NCBI GenBank assembly: GCA_021816585.1
Contig: JAKAXL010000001.1
Coordinates: 186,001-250,000, forward strand
Direction: 5' to 3'
From: Pseudomonadota bacterium
GTDB taxonomy: Bacteria; Pseudomonadota; Gammaproteobacteria; Burkholderiales; Burkholderiaceae_C
DNA: 64,000 nt
A program made the position numbers and the translations under genes. Shown here in pieces: positions 1 to 9,210 of the stretch. Below the pieces are notes generated by a model, which was given only the letters and a program-made list of their open reading frames with translations, was not told where the DNA came from and did no database searches. Numbering within the stretch: position 1 is the stretch's first letter; the number at the start of each line of letters is the position of its first letter.

Positions 1-1437
1 GTTGGCGCCCACTCCGCTCTGGCTGCGGTAGATCGCGGGCAGTCCGAGCTCGGCCAGCCAGCCGCCCCAGGTCGAGTTGGCCAGGATCATCATCTCGGCC
101 ACGATCAGGTCCAGCGGCGCACCGCGGCGCCGCGGCACGATGTCCACGCGCGCCGCGCCCTCGCCGAGGTCGAGGCCGTGCACGCGGAACGTGTAGTCCA
201 CCCCGGCGTTGCGCTCGGGGCGTCCGCGCACCTGCTCGCGCCCGGCCTTGAGCTGCTGCGCGACGCGCCACAGCTGCGCCAGCTCGGCCGCGCAAGGGTA
301 GTCCCGGCTGGCCGGGTCGGCGCCCAGCGCTTCCTCGGTGACGGACTCGTCGAGCAGGTCGTGGCGCAGGTTGGCGCAGATCGGCACGCGTTCGACGCGG
401 GTCTCGAAGCCGAGCATGCGGCATTGCGCGTCGAAGTCCACGTACAGGCTCACCGCGGGCACGCTGGCGCCCTCGGCGAGGGTGAAGGCCTGCACCAGCT
501 CATCGGGGAGCATGGTGATCTTGTCGCCGGGCATGTAGACGGTGGACATGCGCTGGCGCGCCGCCAGGTCCCAGGCGCTGTCGCGCTCCAGCGCCAGCGC
601 CGGCGCGGCGATGTGGATGCCCACGCGCAGCGAGCCGTCGTCGCCGGCGCGCACCGACAGCGCGTCGTCGATCTCGGTGGTGGCCGAATCGTCGATGCTG
701 AAGGCGCGCACGTCGGCCAGCGGCAGCTCGTCCGGCGCCAGGCGCGGCAGCGCGGCGTCGGCGAAACCGGTTCCGCGCGGAAAGTACTCCAGCAGGAAGC
801 GCTGCATGTGGAAGCGCCACGGCGACGCGATCGCGCCGGCCTCGCGCAGCAGCTGCAGCGCGCCCTTGCCGCTGCGCCGCATGGCCAGCGCCAGCGCCTT
901 GTACTCGGGACCGTTCTTGTCGGGCTTGAACAGCAGCGTGTACAGGCGCTCGGCGATTGCCGGCGGGCAGCGCCCCTGCTCGAGCTCCTGCGCATCGGCG
1001 TCGATGCGCCGCTCCAGTTCCTGGCGCCGCGCGATGCCGGCCAGCGCGGCCTGCAGCACGTCCGGCGCGGCCTTGCGAAAGCGCCCCTTGCCGCGACGCG
1101 AGAAATAGTGCGGGGCTGCGTGCAGGCGCAGCAGCACCGCGGCCTGCTGGCGCGCGTCGGCGGCGGCGCCGTAGTACTCGGCGGCCAGTTGCTCGAAGCC
1201 GAACTCGTCCTCCGGAGCGAACTCCCACAGCAGGTCCAGCTCGATGTCCTCCTGCTGCGCCTGCGCCCACTGCATCAGCGCATCGGGATCCGGGGATTCG
1301 AAGCGCAGCAGCGCCTGCTGCGACTTGATCTTCTGGCGCTTGCCGCTGGGCAGTTCCAGCTGCATCGATGCATCGGCCTGGCTCATCACGCGCGCAGTCG
1401 CGAGCTTGCCGGCCTCCTCGAATACGACGTAACTCAC
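1..1437 (-). CDS. RNB-domain exoribonuclease (RNase II/R family), 3' end outside window
   Basis: Predicted 3'-5' exoribonuclease of the RNase II/R superfamily, acting in the cytoplasm on RNA. The frame has no stop before base 1, so only the first 479 codons are seen, and the ORF track omits it for that reason. I chose the GTG start (GTGAGTTACGTC), 12 bases after the stop of the upstream esterase; no ATG fits better. The centre carries the RNB signature with clustered acidic residues (DDSATTEIDDALS), which in this family binds the catalytic Mg2+. The N-terminal ~240 residues are the divergent type common in betaproteobacterial RNB proteins, without an obvious cold-shock OB domain. It probably forms an operon with the esterase. 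Family assignment is firm; whether it should be called rnr or rnb is not. Confidence 0.85.
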   Translation of the reverse strand, partial: MSYVVFEEAGKLATARVMSQADASMQLELPSGKRQKIKSQQALLRFESPDPDALMQWAQAQQEDIELDLLWEFAPEDEFGFEQLAAEYYGAAADARQQAAVLLRLHAAPHYFSRRGKGRFRKAAPDVLQAALAGIARRQELERRIDADAQELEQGRCPPAIAERLYTLLFKPDKNGPEYKALALAMRRSGKGALQLLREAGAIASPWRFHMQRFLLEYFPRGTGFADAALPRLAPDELPLADVRAFSIDDSATTEIDDALSVRAGDDGSLRVGIHIAAPALALERDSAWDLAARQRMSTVYMPGDKITMLPDELVQAFTLAEGASVPAVSLYVDFDAQCRMLGFETRVERVPICANLRHDLLDESVTEEALGADPASRDYPCAAELAQLWRVAQQLKAGREQVRGRPERNAGVDYTFRVHGLDLGEGAARVDIVPRRRGAPLDLIVAEMMILANSTWGGWLAELGLPAIYRSQSGVGAN

Positions 1438-1449
1438 GAAGGATTCCAA

Positions 1450-2088
1450 TCAGTCGGCGCGTACGCCGAGAAAGGCCAGCACCGCGTCGCAGTGCCTGGC
1501 CGCGTAGTCTTCCAGCGCATGCCCCCCGCTGTCGGCGATGCGCAGGGTCGCGCCGGCGTAGCGCGCCAGCATTTCCCGCGCATCCAGGACCTCGTCGTCG
1601 CGTGCCACGACGACCAGGTAGCGCTCGGGGTGCGCGACCGGGGCCCGCAGCGGCCCGAGTTCGTAGTCGCGCAGTTGCCGTACATGCTCGGTCGTGAACT
1701 CGAAGCGCAGCGCCGGATCGTGCCAGCTGCCGAGCTCGCCGATGCTGGCGCGCAGGTCGCGCGCGGGGTCGACCGCCGGGTTGAGCAGCGCGGCGCGGCA
1801 GTCCAGCCGCTCGGCCAGCCAGGTGGCGTAGAAGCCGCCCAGCGAACTGCCCACCAGCACCAGGCGCTGCGGCGCGGCCTCGCGCACCAGGCGCAGCGCC
1901 AGCTCGATGGCGTCGCGCGGCGACGGCGGCAGCTGCGGGCACATCCATTGCACCGGAGCCTCGCCGGCACGCTGCAGCTGCTGCAGGCGCTGCAGGGTCT
2001 GGCGCGCCTTCGCCGAGGCCGGCGACGAGCGGAATCCGTGCAGGTACAACAGATGCGTCGGGCGTGGTGGCTGGCTGTGGGAAGGCAT
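1450..2088 (-). CDS. YqiA/YcfP-type alpha/beta-fold esterase
   Basis: Small single-domain serine esterase of the YqiA type, about 212 residues. Seen: an early LLYLHGFRSSP oxyanion-loop segment, the nucleophile elbow GSSLGG, an acidic stretch ARDDEVLD, and a C-terminal GGHALEDY holding the catalytic histidine. This is the Ser-Asp-His order of the fold. The ORF track starts 30 codons earlier, but those residues are low-complexity Arg/Ser/Pro; the ATG giving MPSHSQPP leaves the usual short N-terminus. The gene lies 12 bases upstream of the RNB exoribonuclease and probably shares its transcript. The natural substrate is unknown. Confidence 0.82.
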   Translation of the reverse strand: MPSHSQPPRPTHLLYLHGFRSSPASAKARQTLQRLQQLQRAGEAPVQWMCPQLPPSPRDAIELALRLVREAAPQRLVLVGSSLGGFYATWLAERLDCRAALLNPAVDPARDLRASIGELGSWHDPALRFEFTTEHVRQLRDYELGPLRAPVAHPERYLVVVARDDEVLDAREMLARYAGATLRIADSGGHALEDYAARHCDAVLAFLGVRAD

Positions 2089-2209
2089 GCTCGCGGACGG
2101 GGCAGGAGACGCGACCGAGCGGCGGCGCGGTTCGTCGGCAGGCCCAATCCTAGCGGCGCGGCAGCTGCGCCGGGGCATGTCCCCTCACGCGGGCACGCCC
2201 GCGCCGCGT

Positions 2210-2662
2210 TCAGGCCGCGCCGGGCTGCGTCGCTTCCGGCGGCCAGTCGCGGATGTAGGCCTTGAGCATGCGGTTCTCGAAGTCCTGCTCCTGCACCACG
2301 GCGCGAGCGACGTCGCGAAACGAGATCACGCCCAGCAGCGTGGTGCCGTCCATCACCGGGATGTAGCGCGTGCCGCTGTCGAGCAGCAGGCGACGCAGCT
2401 CGTCCAGGCTGGTGTCGGGCGAGCAGTGCACCGGACCGCGCTGCATCACCTCGCCGGCCAGCGCCTGCGCCGGACGCTCGGCGCTCATCGCCTGCAGCAC
2501 CTCGCGGAAGGTCAGCATGCCCGCCAGGCGGCCGCCGTCCATCACCACCAGCGAGCCCACGTCGTGCAGTGCCATGGTCCGCGCCGCCTCGTGCAGCGCC
2601 GTGTCGGGCGACACGGTGAACAGCGCAGTTCCCTTGATGCGCAGAATGTCCCGTACTTGCAT
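2210..2662 (-). CDS. Tandem CBS-domain protein
   Basis: Stand-alone protein of about 150 residues made of two CBS motifs forming one Bateman module, the fold that binds adenine nucleotides as an energy or ligand sensor. The first repeat runs from MQVRDIL to FREVLQAM, the second from VMQRGPVHCSP to ISFRDVARAV. There is no catalytic or membrane domain, so it probably regulates a partner. I start at MQVRDIL, because GGAGA precedes that ATG by a normal distance, rather than at the upstream codon used by the ORF track. No obvious partner lies next to it. Confidence 0.85.
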   Translation of the reverse strand: MQVRDILRIKGTALFTVSPDTALHEAARTMALHDVGSLVVMDGGRLAGMLTFREVLQAMSAERPAQALAGEVMQRGPVHCSPDTSLDELRRLLLDSGTRYIPVMDGTTLLGVISFRDVARAVVQEQDFENRMLKAYIRDWPPEATQPGAA

Positions 2663-2848
2663 CGCGGTCTCCGGTGGTCCTTGTGAGAATGGACCCAATA
2701 TAGTGCAGCCGAGGGCAGGATTCCACGTCGCCCGCCGTCGCGACGCGGTTTTCGCGCCGTCTTCGTGCAGGCGCCTTCGTGCGGGCGGGGTGCGCGCCGA
2801 CGGCGCCGCCGCCTGCGTCGCATCCGCTGATTTCCCGGGAGAGACCCC

Positions 2849-3640
2849 ATGCAGTGTCTAGTCGATTCGCGCGAGGTGTACGTTCACCGTGCCGGCGAGC
2901 CGGGGCGCGGCGCCGCGGTACTGCTGCTGCACGGCGCCGGCCAGGACCACCGCGCCTGGCTGCCGCTGCTGCCGGGGCTGGCGCGCGCCGGGCATGCGGC
3001 CTACGCCCCGGACCTGCCCGGGCACTCGGCCAGCGCGGGGCCGCCGTACTCCGGGGTGCCCGAACTGGCGGGCTGGCTGCTCGAACTGCTGGACGCGCTC
3101 GGCCTGGCGCGCTGCGCGCTGGTCGGCCACAGCATGGGCTCGCTGGTGGCGCTGCACGCGGCGGCGCTGGCGCCGAGCCGGATCAGCCATGTCGCGCTGG
3201 TCGCAACCGCGATCCCGATGGCGGTGTCGCCGGTCCTGCTCGAGCGCGCGCGCACGGACGTGCAGGCGGCGATGCGCGACATCGCCCAGTGGTCGCACAA
3301 GGGCTCGCGCGAACAGCCGCCGGACCCGGCGCTGGTCGACGCCAGCCTGCGCCTGATGCAATCGGTGCAGGCGCGCTGGCCGGCCGGCGACCTGCTGGCC
3401 ACCGACCTGGGCGCCTGCAACGACTACCGCGACGGGCTGCAGATGGCCGCGCGCCTGCGCGTTCCCGTGCAGCTCGTGCTGGGGCGTGCCGACCGCATGA
3501 CGCCGGTGCGCGCCACCGAGGCGCTGCGCGAGGCCGCGCCGCAGGCGCGGCTGAGCCTGCTCGACAGCGGGCACGCGCTGATGCAGGAGCAGCCGGAGGA
3601 ACTGCTGGGCGCCCTGCTGGAGCTGCTGGCGCGAGACTGA
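2849..3640 (+). CDS. Alpha/beta-fold hydrolase
   Basis: Cytoplasmic hydrolase of 263 residues with the full alpha/beta-hydrolase layout: LLLHGAGQDH oxyanion segment, nucleophile elbow GHSMGS around residue 96, aspartate in VLGRADRMTP, and histidine in DSGHALMQEQPEEL. This resembles proline iminopeptidase/MhpC-type carbon-carbon or ester hydrolases. GGGAGAG precedes the ATG. It is divergent from the CBS gene and convergent with the phasin gene. No substrate can be deduced from the context. Confidence 0.85.
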   Translation: MQCLVDSREVYVHRAGEPGRGAAVLLLHGAGQDHRAWLPLLPGLARAGHAAYAPDLPGHSASAGPPYSGVPELAGWLLELLDALGLARCALVGHSMGSLVALHAAALAPSRISHVALVATAIPMAVSPVLLERARTDVQAAMRDIAQWSHKGSREQPPDPALVDASLRLMQSVQARWPAGDLLATDLGACNDYRDGLQMAARLRVPVQLVLGRADRMTPVRATEALREAAPQARLSLLDSGHALMQEQPEELLGALLELLARD

Positions 3641-3666
3641 GGACCCGCGCCGCGCACGGGACGCAC

Positions 3667-3698
3667 AAAAAAAGAGGCCGATCGTTGCCGATCGGCCT
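3667..3698 (-). terminator. Rho-independent terminator of the phasin gene
   Basis: Read on the minus strand this is a perfect 10-bp stem (AGGCCGATCG / CGATCGGCCT) closed by a GCAA tetraloop and followed by CTTTTTTT. It lies about 110 bases downstream of the phasin stop codon, in the right direction to end that transcript. The plus-strand hydrolase stops just before it, so on that strand the hairpin has no U-tract. Confidence 0.88.
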
Positions 3699-3806
3699 GC
3701 AAGGGTACTTTCGCAAGTACCGAGGAGACAAGGGTCGCGGCCGTCTGCGCGGCCTCGCCTGCGCGCCGGCCCTGCCGGGCCGGCGTCGCGGTGTTGCGGT
3801 GCGGAC

Positions 3807-4367
3807 TCAGGCGGCGGCGCGCTTGGCGCGGCCGTTGCCGCTTTGCGCCGCCTTGATGGCGGAGCTGGTCACGGTGTTGATGTTCGCTTCGACGACCTCG
3901 GCGGCCTGCTTGCTCGCCTTGTGCAGCGAGTCGTAGGCGTTGTTGGCGGCGCTCATCGCGCTCTTCAGCATCGCCACGGCGGTCTCGGTGCCGGCGGGAG
4001 CGTTGCGGGTGGCGGTCTCGACCAGCGACTGCACCTTGCGGTTCATTTCGTTGGCGTTGGCTTCCACCGCCTTGGCGATCTCGGACTGCGTGCCGGAGGT
4101 GATCTCGTACAGGTGCTGGCTGTACGACAGCAGCTTCTCGGTCAGCGGCTGCGCCAGGTTGGGCTGCAGCGCGGCCAGTTCCTGCAGGTCCTTCACCGAC
4201 AGCGCGGCCAGCGCGGCCTCCGAGCTTTCGTGCATCGCCGTCTTCAGGGTCTGCAGGTTCAGTTCGACGATGCGCTCGAAACCGTCCACGGCCTTGCCCG
4301 ACAGGGCGAACAGGGCTTCGAGTTGGGACTTCTGCGCGGCGATCAGTTGTTCGGGGGTCAGCATCAT
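3807..4367 (-). CDS. phaP: Phasin, polyhydroxyalkanoate granule-associated protein
   Basis: Phasin-family protein of 186 residues, expected to coat polyhydroxyalkanoate granules and control their number and size. It is almost entirely amphipathic alpha-helix, rich in Ala, Glu, Gln and Lys. It opens with MLTPEQLIAAQKSQLEALF, the conserved phasin start, and ends in a basic Ala/Lys tail (GNGRAKRAAA). There is no signal peptide. Two adjacent ATG codons are possible, with GGAG upstream; the second is one codon in. It is monocistronic, with a strong sigma70-like promoter and its own terminator. This indicates a PHA-storing bacterium, although no phaC is in the window. Confidence 0.9.
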   Translation of the reverse strand: MMLTPEQLIAAQKSQLEALFALSGKAVDGFERIVELNLQTLKTAMHESSEAALAALSVKDLQELAALQPNLAQPLTEKLLSYSQHLYEITSGTQSEIAKAVEANANEMNRKVQSLVETATRNAPAGTETAVAMLKSAMSAANNAYDSLHKASKQAAEVVEANINTVTSSAIKAAQSGNGRAKRAAA

Positions 4368-4784
4368 CGGCTCCAGGGTGGGTTGCGCTTGCTTGGTCTA
4401 TCCAGGTGGCCGGAGTTGAGCCCAGCCTGCTCGATTGTGTCGCTCCCGGAAGTCGGTTTCGTGACGGCGTAGGCCCCGGATCCGGCTTCTTTGGTGCGAT
4501 GCACAAGACGAATTCTAGACCTCGGTGCGACCTTGTCAAGAAGTTTTTTGCTGCGACGCAACAAATTCCCTTCCCGCCGAGAAAATGCCTGTTGCAACAA
4601 GAACTTGCATGACCGTGTCGATGGTATTCCGGACTCGTTGGAACCCTTCGTTCCATTTTCATGGCACCCTCGGTCGAGTTCCTGGCCGGGCGCCCGATGC
4701 TGTGTCGCAACACGGCGCCGCCGGCGCGCGGACGCAGCGCAGCGGCCCGGCGGTGCGCGCGGCGTCGCCCTACACTGCGGGGCC
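4368..4784. other. 417-bp divergent intergenic region, phasin leader and promoter
   Basis: Gene-free region between the phasin start and the nitroreductase start. It holds the phasin promoter, a leader of about 140 bases, and two GCAACAA motifs at 4558-4564 and 4594-4600, 36 bp apart and just upstream of the -35 box. The second sits in the palindrome GTTGCAAC. The composition is clearly more AT-rich near 4500-4610 than in the flanking genes. No small ORF with a credible ribosome site was seen. Confidence 0.7.
4512..4539 (-). promoter_or_regulatory. Sigma70-type promoter of phaP
   Basis: On the minus strand a consensus -35 TTGACA (4539-4534) is separated by 16 bp from a -10 TAGAAT (4517-4512). 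This predicts transcription from about 4505 and a leader near 140 bases before the phasin ATG. The match is unusually good for this high-GC genome, as expected for an abundant granule protein. Confidence 0.82.
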
Positions 4785-5489
4785 ATGTCCGAGCTCCCCC
4801 CTTCCCGCAGTGCCGCGGTCGACGAAGCGATCACGTCGCGCCGCTCGGTGCGCCGTTTCCTGCCGCGGCCGGTGCCGCGCGAGATGATCGAGCAGATCCT
4901 GCGCGTGGCCGCGCGTGCGCCGTCGGGCAGCAACACCCAGCCCTGGCAGGTGCACGTGCTGACCGGCGCTGCCCGCGAGCGCCTGAGCCGGCGCGTCGCC
5001 GAGGCCTACGACGCGCCGCAGCGCGACGCCGAGCATGTCGAGGAATACGCCTATTACCCGCGGCACTGGCAAAGCCCCTATCTGGAGCGCCGGCGCAAGG
5101 TGGGGTGGGAGCTGTACGGGCTGCTGGGAATCGCCAAGGGCGACAAGCAGCGCATGCACGAGCAGCACCGGCGCAATTTCCTGTTTTTCGACGCCCCCGT
5201 CGGACTGATGTTCAGCATCGACCGCGTGATGGAGCAGGGCAGCTGGCTCGACTACGGCATGTTCCTGCAGAGCCTGATGGTCGCCGCGCGCGCGCGCGGG
5301 CTCGACACCTGCCCGCAGGCCGCGTTCACCCAGTTCCACCGCATCATCGCCGACGAGCTGGGCCTGGGGCCGCAGCAGCAGCTCGTGTGCGGCATGTCGC
5401 TGGGCTGGGCCGACCCGGACGCGCCGGAGAACGCGTTGCACACCGAGCGCGCCGAGCCCGCCGAATTCACCACCTTCCACGACCGATGA
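4785..5489 (+). CDS. Nitroreductase-family FMN oxidoreductase
   Basis: NAD(P)H-dependent FMN flavoprotein of the nitroreductase family, 234 residues. Near the N-terminus it has the FMN-binding signature SRRSVRRF followed by [12 protein letters not shown]; the C-terminal half has [10 protein letters not shown] and MSLGWADPD, typical of the family. The ORF track starts far upstream, but the ATG giving MSELPPSRS fits the domain. Its stop overlaps the pncB start (ATGA), so the two are translationally coupled. Known relatives reduce nitroaromatics or act in nicotinamide and flavin chemistry; the substrate here is unknown. Confidence 0.88.
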   Translation: MSELPPSRSAAVDEAITSRRSVRRFLPRPVPREMIEQILRVAARAPSGSNTQPWQVHVLTGAARERLSRRVAEAYDAPQRDAEHVEEYAYYPRHWQSPYLERRRKVGWELYGLLGIAKGDKQRMHEQHRRNFLFFDAPVGLMFSIDRVMEQGSWLDYGMFLQSLMVAARARGLDTCPQAAFTQFHRIIADELGLGPQQQLVCGMSLGWADPDAPENALHTERAEPAEFTTFHDR

Positions 5490-6682
5490 TCATCGAGTCG
5501 CTGCTCGACACCGACCTGTACAAGTTCACCATGATGCAGGTGGTGCTGCACCACTTCCCGGGCGCGGAAGTGGAGTATCGCTTCCGCTGCCGCACCCCGG
5601 GCATCGAGCTGGCGCCGCTGCTGCCGCGCATCGACGCCGAGCTCGACGCGCTGTGCAGCCTGCGCTTCGCGCCGCAGGAGCTCGACTACCTGCGGGGCCT
5701 GCGGTTCATGAAGAGCGACTTCGTCGACTTCCTGGAACTGTTCCGGCTCAACCGCTCGCGCATCCGCGCGACTCCGGCGCAGGACGCGCAGGCGCGCGCG
5801 CGCGGCGAGATCGACATCCACATCCGCGGCCCCTGGCTGCACACCATCCTGTTCGAGGTCCCGGTGCTGGCCATCGTCGGCGAGGTGTGGGCCTCGCACG
5901 CGCATGCCGACGCCGACCAGGAAGCGGCGATGGCGAGCCTGGACGACAAGATCGGCAAGCTGCGCGAGCCCGGCCTGGAGGGCTGCCGCATCGCCGACTA
6001 CGGCACGCGCAGGCGCTATTCGCGCGCCTGGCAGCGCCGCGTGCTGCAGCGCCTGCGCAGCGGCCTGGGCGAGCAGCTGGCCGGCACCAGCAATGTCGCG
6101 CTGGCGCGCGAGATGGGGCTGGTGCCGCTGGGCACGATGGCCCACGAGTACCTGCAGGCCTGCCAGGCGCTGGGCCCGCGGCTGCGCGACACCCAGGTCT
6201 TCGGCTTCGAGACCTGGGCCCGCGAGTACCGCGGCGACCTGGGGATCGCGCTGGCCGACGTGTACGGGCTGCAGGCCTTCCTGCGCGACTTCGACCTGTA
6301 TTTCTGCAAGCTGTTCGACGGCGCCCGCCACGACTCGGGCGACCCCTTCGCGTGGGGCGAACAGATGATCGAGCACTACCGCAGGCACCGCGTCGAACCG
6401 CGCGGCAAGACCCTGGTGTTCAGCGACGCGCTGACCGTCGACAAGGTGGTCGCGCTGTACCGGCGCTTCCATCGGCGCGTCGGGCTGGCCTTCGGCATCG
6501 GCACCAACCTGATGCACGACCTCGGGCACGACGCGCCGCAGATGGTGATCAAGATGGTCCGCTGCAACGGCCAGCCGGTGGCCAAGCTGACCGACGAGCC
6601 GGGCAAGAACATGTGCGACGATCCTGCCTACATCGCCTACCTGCGCGAGGTGTTCCAGATTCCCGCTCCGCCGCAGCCCTGA
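5486..6682 (+). CDS. pncB: Nicotinate phosphoribosyltransferase
   Basis: Converts nicotinate and PRPP to nicotinate mononucleotide with ATP hydrolysis, the entry step of the Preiss-Handler NAD salvage route in the cytoplasm. At 398 residues it has the usual bacterial length. Recognisable blocks are [13 protein letters not shown] at the N-terminus, [21 protein letters not shown] and the GTMAHEY segment that in the E. coli enzyme holds the phosphorylated histidine. Later blocks are [12 protein letters not shown] and [10 protein letters not shown]. The ATG overlaps the nitroreductase stop by four bases. Confidence 0.95.
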   Translation: MIIESLLDTDLYKFTMMQVVLHHFPGAEVEYRFRCRTPGIELAPLLPRIDAELDALCSLRFAPQELDYLRGLRFMKSDFVDFLELFRLNRSRIRATPAQDAQARARGEIDIHIRGPWLHTILFEVPVLAIVGEVWASHAHADADQEAAMASLDDKIGKLREPGLEGCRIADYGTRRRYSRAWQRRVLQRLRSGLGEQLAGTSNVALAREMGLVPLGTMAHEYLQACQALGPRLRDTQVFGFETWAREYRGDLGIALADVYGLQAFLRDFDLYFCKLFDGARHDSGDPFAWGEQMIEHYRRHRVEPRGKTLVFSDALTVDKVVALYRRFHRRVGLAFGIGTNLMHDLGHDAPQMVIKMVRCNGQPVAKLTDEPGKNMCDDPAYIAYLREVFQIPAPPQP

Positions 6683-6710
6683 GCCGCGGCGCGAACCCGA
6701 CGTTCCCACC

Positions 6711-7709
6711 ATGAACCCAGCCATGCCGCAACGACCCCGCGTGCTGGTGGCGCGCAAGCTGTTCGACGACGTGCTCGAACCGCTGGCCGCCGCCTGCGAG
6801 CTGCAGACCAACCCCGACGACCGCACCGCGTCGCCGCAGGAACTGCGCGACTGGATGCGCGACAAGCAGGGCGCGCTGATCACCGGCAGCGAGCGCATCG
6901 ACTCCGCGCTGCTCGACGCCTGCCCGCAACTGCGCGTGGTCAGCACGATGACCGTGGGCTACGACCACATCGACGTCGCGGCCTGCGCGCAGCGCGGCGT
7001 GGTGGTCACGCACGCCCCCGACGTGCTCGACGAGACCACCGCCGACTTCGGCATGGCGCTGCTGCTCGGCGCGGCCCGCCAGCTCGGCGAGGCCGAACGC
7101 TACCTGCGCGCCGGGAGCTGGAAGAACTGGAGCGCTTCGCTGTTCGCCGGCAGCGACGTGCACGGCAGCACGCTGGGCATCGTCGGCATGGGGCGCATCG
7201 GGCGCGCCGTGGCGCGCCGCGCCGCGCTGGGCTTCGGCATGCGCATCCTCTACCACAACCGCCGCCGCCTGGAAGAAAGCCTGGAGCGCGAGAGCGGCGC
7301 CAGCTACCGCGACCTCGACGAACTGCTGCAGCAAAGCGACCACGTGCTGCTGGCGCTGCCCTACAGCGCCGAGGCGCGGCACCTGATCGGCGCCGGGCAG
7401 CTGGCGCGCATGCGCCGCGGCGCCACGCTGGTCAACATCGGGCGCGGCGGGCTGGTCGACGAAGCGGCGCTGGCCGCCGCGCTGCACGCGGGGCACCTGG
7501 GCGCGGCCGGGCTCGACGTGTTCGAGAACGAGCCGACCCCCAACCCGGTGCTGCTGGACGCGCCGCGCCTGCTGATCACCCCGCACATCGCCAGTGCCTC
7601 GCTGCCGACGCGGCGCGCGATGGTGCGCCTGGCCGTCGACAACCTGCTGGCGGTGCTCGGCGGTGGCGCGCCGCTGACCCCGGTGGCGCCCCCGCGAGCC
7701 GGCGCGTGA
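6711..7709 (+). CDS. D-2-hydroxyacid dehydrogenase (glyoxylate/hydroxypyruvate reductase type)
   Basis: NAD(P)-dependent D-isomer-specific 2-hydroxyacid dehydrogenase of 332 residues, probably reducing glyoxylate or hydroxypyruvate. The Rossmann motif GMGRIGRAVARR sits in the middle. The catalytic Arg is in NIGRGGLVDE, the Glu in ENEPTPNP and the His in TPHIASAS, so the Arg-Glu-His triad is complete. MPQRPRV, four codons downstream, is an alternative start. The stop overlaps the GTG start of rmuC. It resembles GhrB and human GRHPR more than phosphoglycerate dehydrogenase, because there is no C-terminal ACT domain. Confidence 0.9.
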   Translation: MNPAMPQRPRVLVARKLFDDVLEPLAAACELQTNPDDRTASPQELRDWMRDKQGALITGSERIDSALLDACPQLRVVSTMTVGYDHIDVAACAQRGVVVTHAPDVLDETTADFGMALLLGAARQLGEAERYLRAGSWKNWSASLFAGSDVHGSTLGIVGMGRIGRAVARRAALGFGMRILYHNRRRLEESLERESGASYRDLDELLQQSDHVLLALPYSAEARHLIGAGQLARMRRGATLVNIGRGGLVDEAALAAALHAGHLGAAGLDVFENEPTPNPVLLDAPRLLITPHIASASLPTRRAMVRLAVDNLLAVLGGGAPLTPVAPPRAGA

Positions 7710-9136
7710 AGCTCGACGCCGCGGCCGCGTGGCTGGCCGTCGCGCTGCTCGCGGCGCTGCTGGTCGTGGGGGTGCAGCTGCTGGCGCGCCTGCGCCAGCT
7801 GGACTGGCGCCAGCGCAGCCAGGCCGACGCGCAGGGCCCGGCGCTGGAGCGCCTGGAGCGTGAGTTGCGCGCCGCGGTGCAATCCAGCGTGCAGGGCCTG
7901 CGCACCGAGCAGGCGGCGCAGCTGGCGCAGTTGCAGCAGTTGCTGCTGACCCAGCAGGCCGAGGCCGCGCGTACCGCCAACACCCAGCTGGGCGCGCTGG
8001 TGCAGCAGTTGCAGCAATTGCAGAAGGGCGTGGCCGACACCCTGGTGCAGCAGGTCGGCGCGCTGAGCCAGAGCAGCACGCAGACCCTGCAGTCGCTGCA
8101 GCAGCAACTGGGCGAGCGCTTCGAGGCGCTGCGCGCGAGCACCGACCAGCGGCACGCCGAGATGCGCGCCACCGTCGAGCAGCGCCTGCGCGAACTGCAG
8201 AGCGACAACGAGAAGAAGCTCGAGCAGATGCGCCTGACCGTCGACGAGAAACTGCACGCCACGCTCGAGCAGCGCCTGGGCGAGAGCTTCCGCCAGGTCG
8301 CCGAGCGCCTGGAGCAGGTGCACACCGGCCTCGGCGAGATGCGCAGCCTGGCGCAGGGCGTGGGCGACCTCAAGCGCGTGTTCTCCAACGTCAAGTCGCG
8401 CGGCCTGTTCGGCGAGATCCAGCTGGCCGGGCTGCTCGAGCAGGTGTTCACCCCCGAGCAGTACGGCGTGAACGTGGAGACGGTGCCCGGCAGCGGCGCG
8501 CGCGTCGAGTACGCGGTGCGTCTGCCCGGCGACGGCGACGGCCCGTTGTGGCTGCCCATCGACGCCAAGTTCCCGCGCGAGGACTACGAGCGCCTGCTGG
8601 AGGCGCAGGACAGCGCCGACAAGCCGGCCGCCGAGGCCGCCGCGAAGGCGCTGGAGCTGCGCCTGCGCGACGAGGCCAGGACCATCCGCGACAAGTACGT
8701 CGCGGCTCCGCACACCACCGATTTCGCGATCCTGTTCCTGCCCACCGAAGGCCTCTACGCGGAAGCGCTGCGGCGCCCCGGGCTGGTGGAGGCGCTGCAG
8801 CGCGAGCAGCGCGTGATGCTGGCCGGGCCCACCACGCTGCTGGCGCTGCTCAACAGCCTGCAGATGGGATTTCGCACGCTGGCGCTGCAGCAGCGCTCGA
8901 CCGAAGTGTGGAAAGTGCTGGGCGCTGTCAAGACCGAATTCGGCAAGTTCGGCGAGGTGCTGGCGCGGGTCCGCAGGAAGCTCGACGAGGCCGGCAGCAC
9001 GCTGGGCGCGGCCGAGGTGCGCACGCGCGTCATGGGTCGCCAGCTCAAATCCGTCGAGGCGCTGCCGTCCGGGGAGTCGCAGACCGTGCTCGGTTTGCCC
9101 CCGATCAACCCCGGGGACGGCGAAGCCGAGCTATAA
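7706..9136 (+). CDS. rmuC: DNA recombination protein RmuC
   Basis: RmuC limits recombination between short inverted repeats and is a predicted nuclease-fold protein. Visible parts are one N-terminal membrane segment at about residues 7-27, then a long Gln/Glu/Leu-rich coiled coil to about residue 210. The RmuC core follows, with GLFGEIQLAGLLEQV, LPIDAKFPREDYERL and DFAILFLPTEGLYAEA. The length of 476 residues matches the family. The GTG start overlaps the stop of the preceding dehydrogenase. Confidence 0.93.
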   Translation: MKLDAAAAWLAVALLAALLVVGVQLLARLRQLDWRQRSQADAQGPALERLERELRAAVQSSVQGLRTEQAAQLAQLQQLLLTQQAEAARTANTQLGALVQQLQQLQKGVADTLVQQVGALSQSSTQTLQSLQQQLGERFEALRASTDQRHAEMRATVEQRLRELQSDNEKKLEQMRLTVDEKLHATLEQRLGESFRQVAERLEQVHTGLGEMRSLAQGVGDLKRVFSNVKSRGLFGEIQLAGLLEQVFTPEQYGVNVETVPGSGARVEYAVRLPGDGDGPLWLPIDAKFPREDYERLLEAQDSADKPAAEAAAKALELRLRDEARTIRDKYVAAPHTTDFAILFLPTEGLYAEALRRPGLVEALQREQRVMLAGPTTLLALLNSLQMGFRTLALQQRSTEVWKVLGAVKTEFGKFGEVLARVRRKLDEAGSTLGAAEVRTRVMGRQLKSVEALPSGESQTVLGLPPINPGDGEAEL

Positions 9137-9210
9137 ATCCAGGCTATGGTTCCTGAACGGCGCGACCCGCGCCGGGGAACCGCTCGCCCATGAATCGCAG
9201 GAGCCCCCGC

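Noticed and set aside
178-2265. 695-residue plus-strand ORF
   Set aside because: Arg/Ala/Gln-rich shadow of the RNB, esterase and CBS genes on the other strand; no domain or ribosome site.
9137-9210. Possible cobalamin riboswitch before nrdJ
   Set aside because: The gap is too short and no B12-box-like or multi-stem layout is visible.
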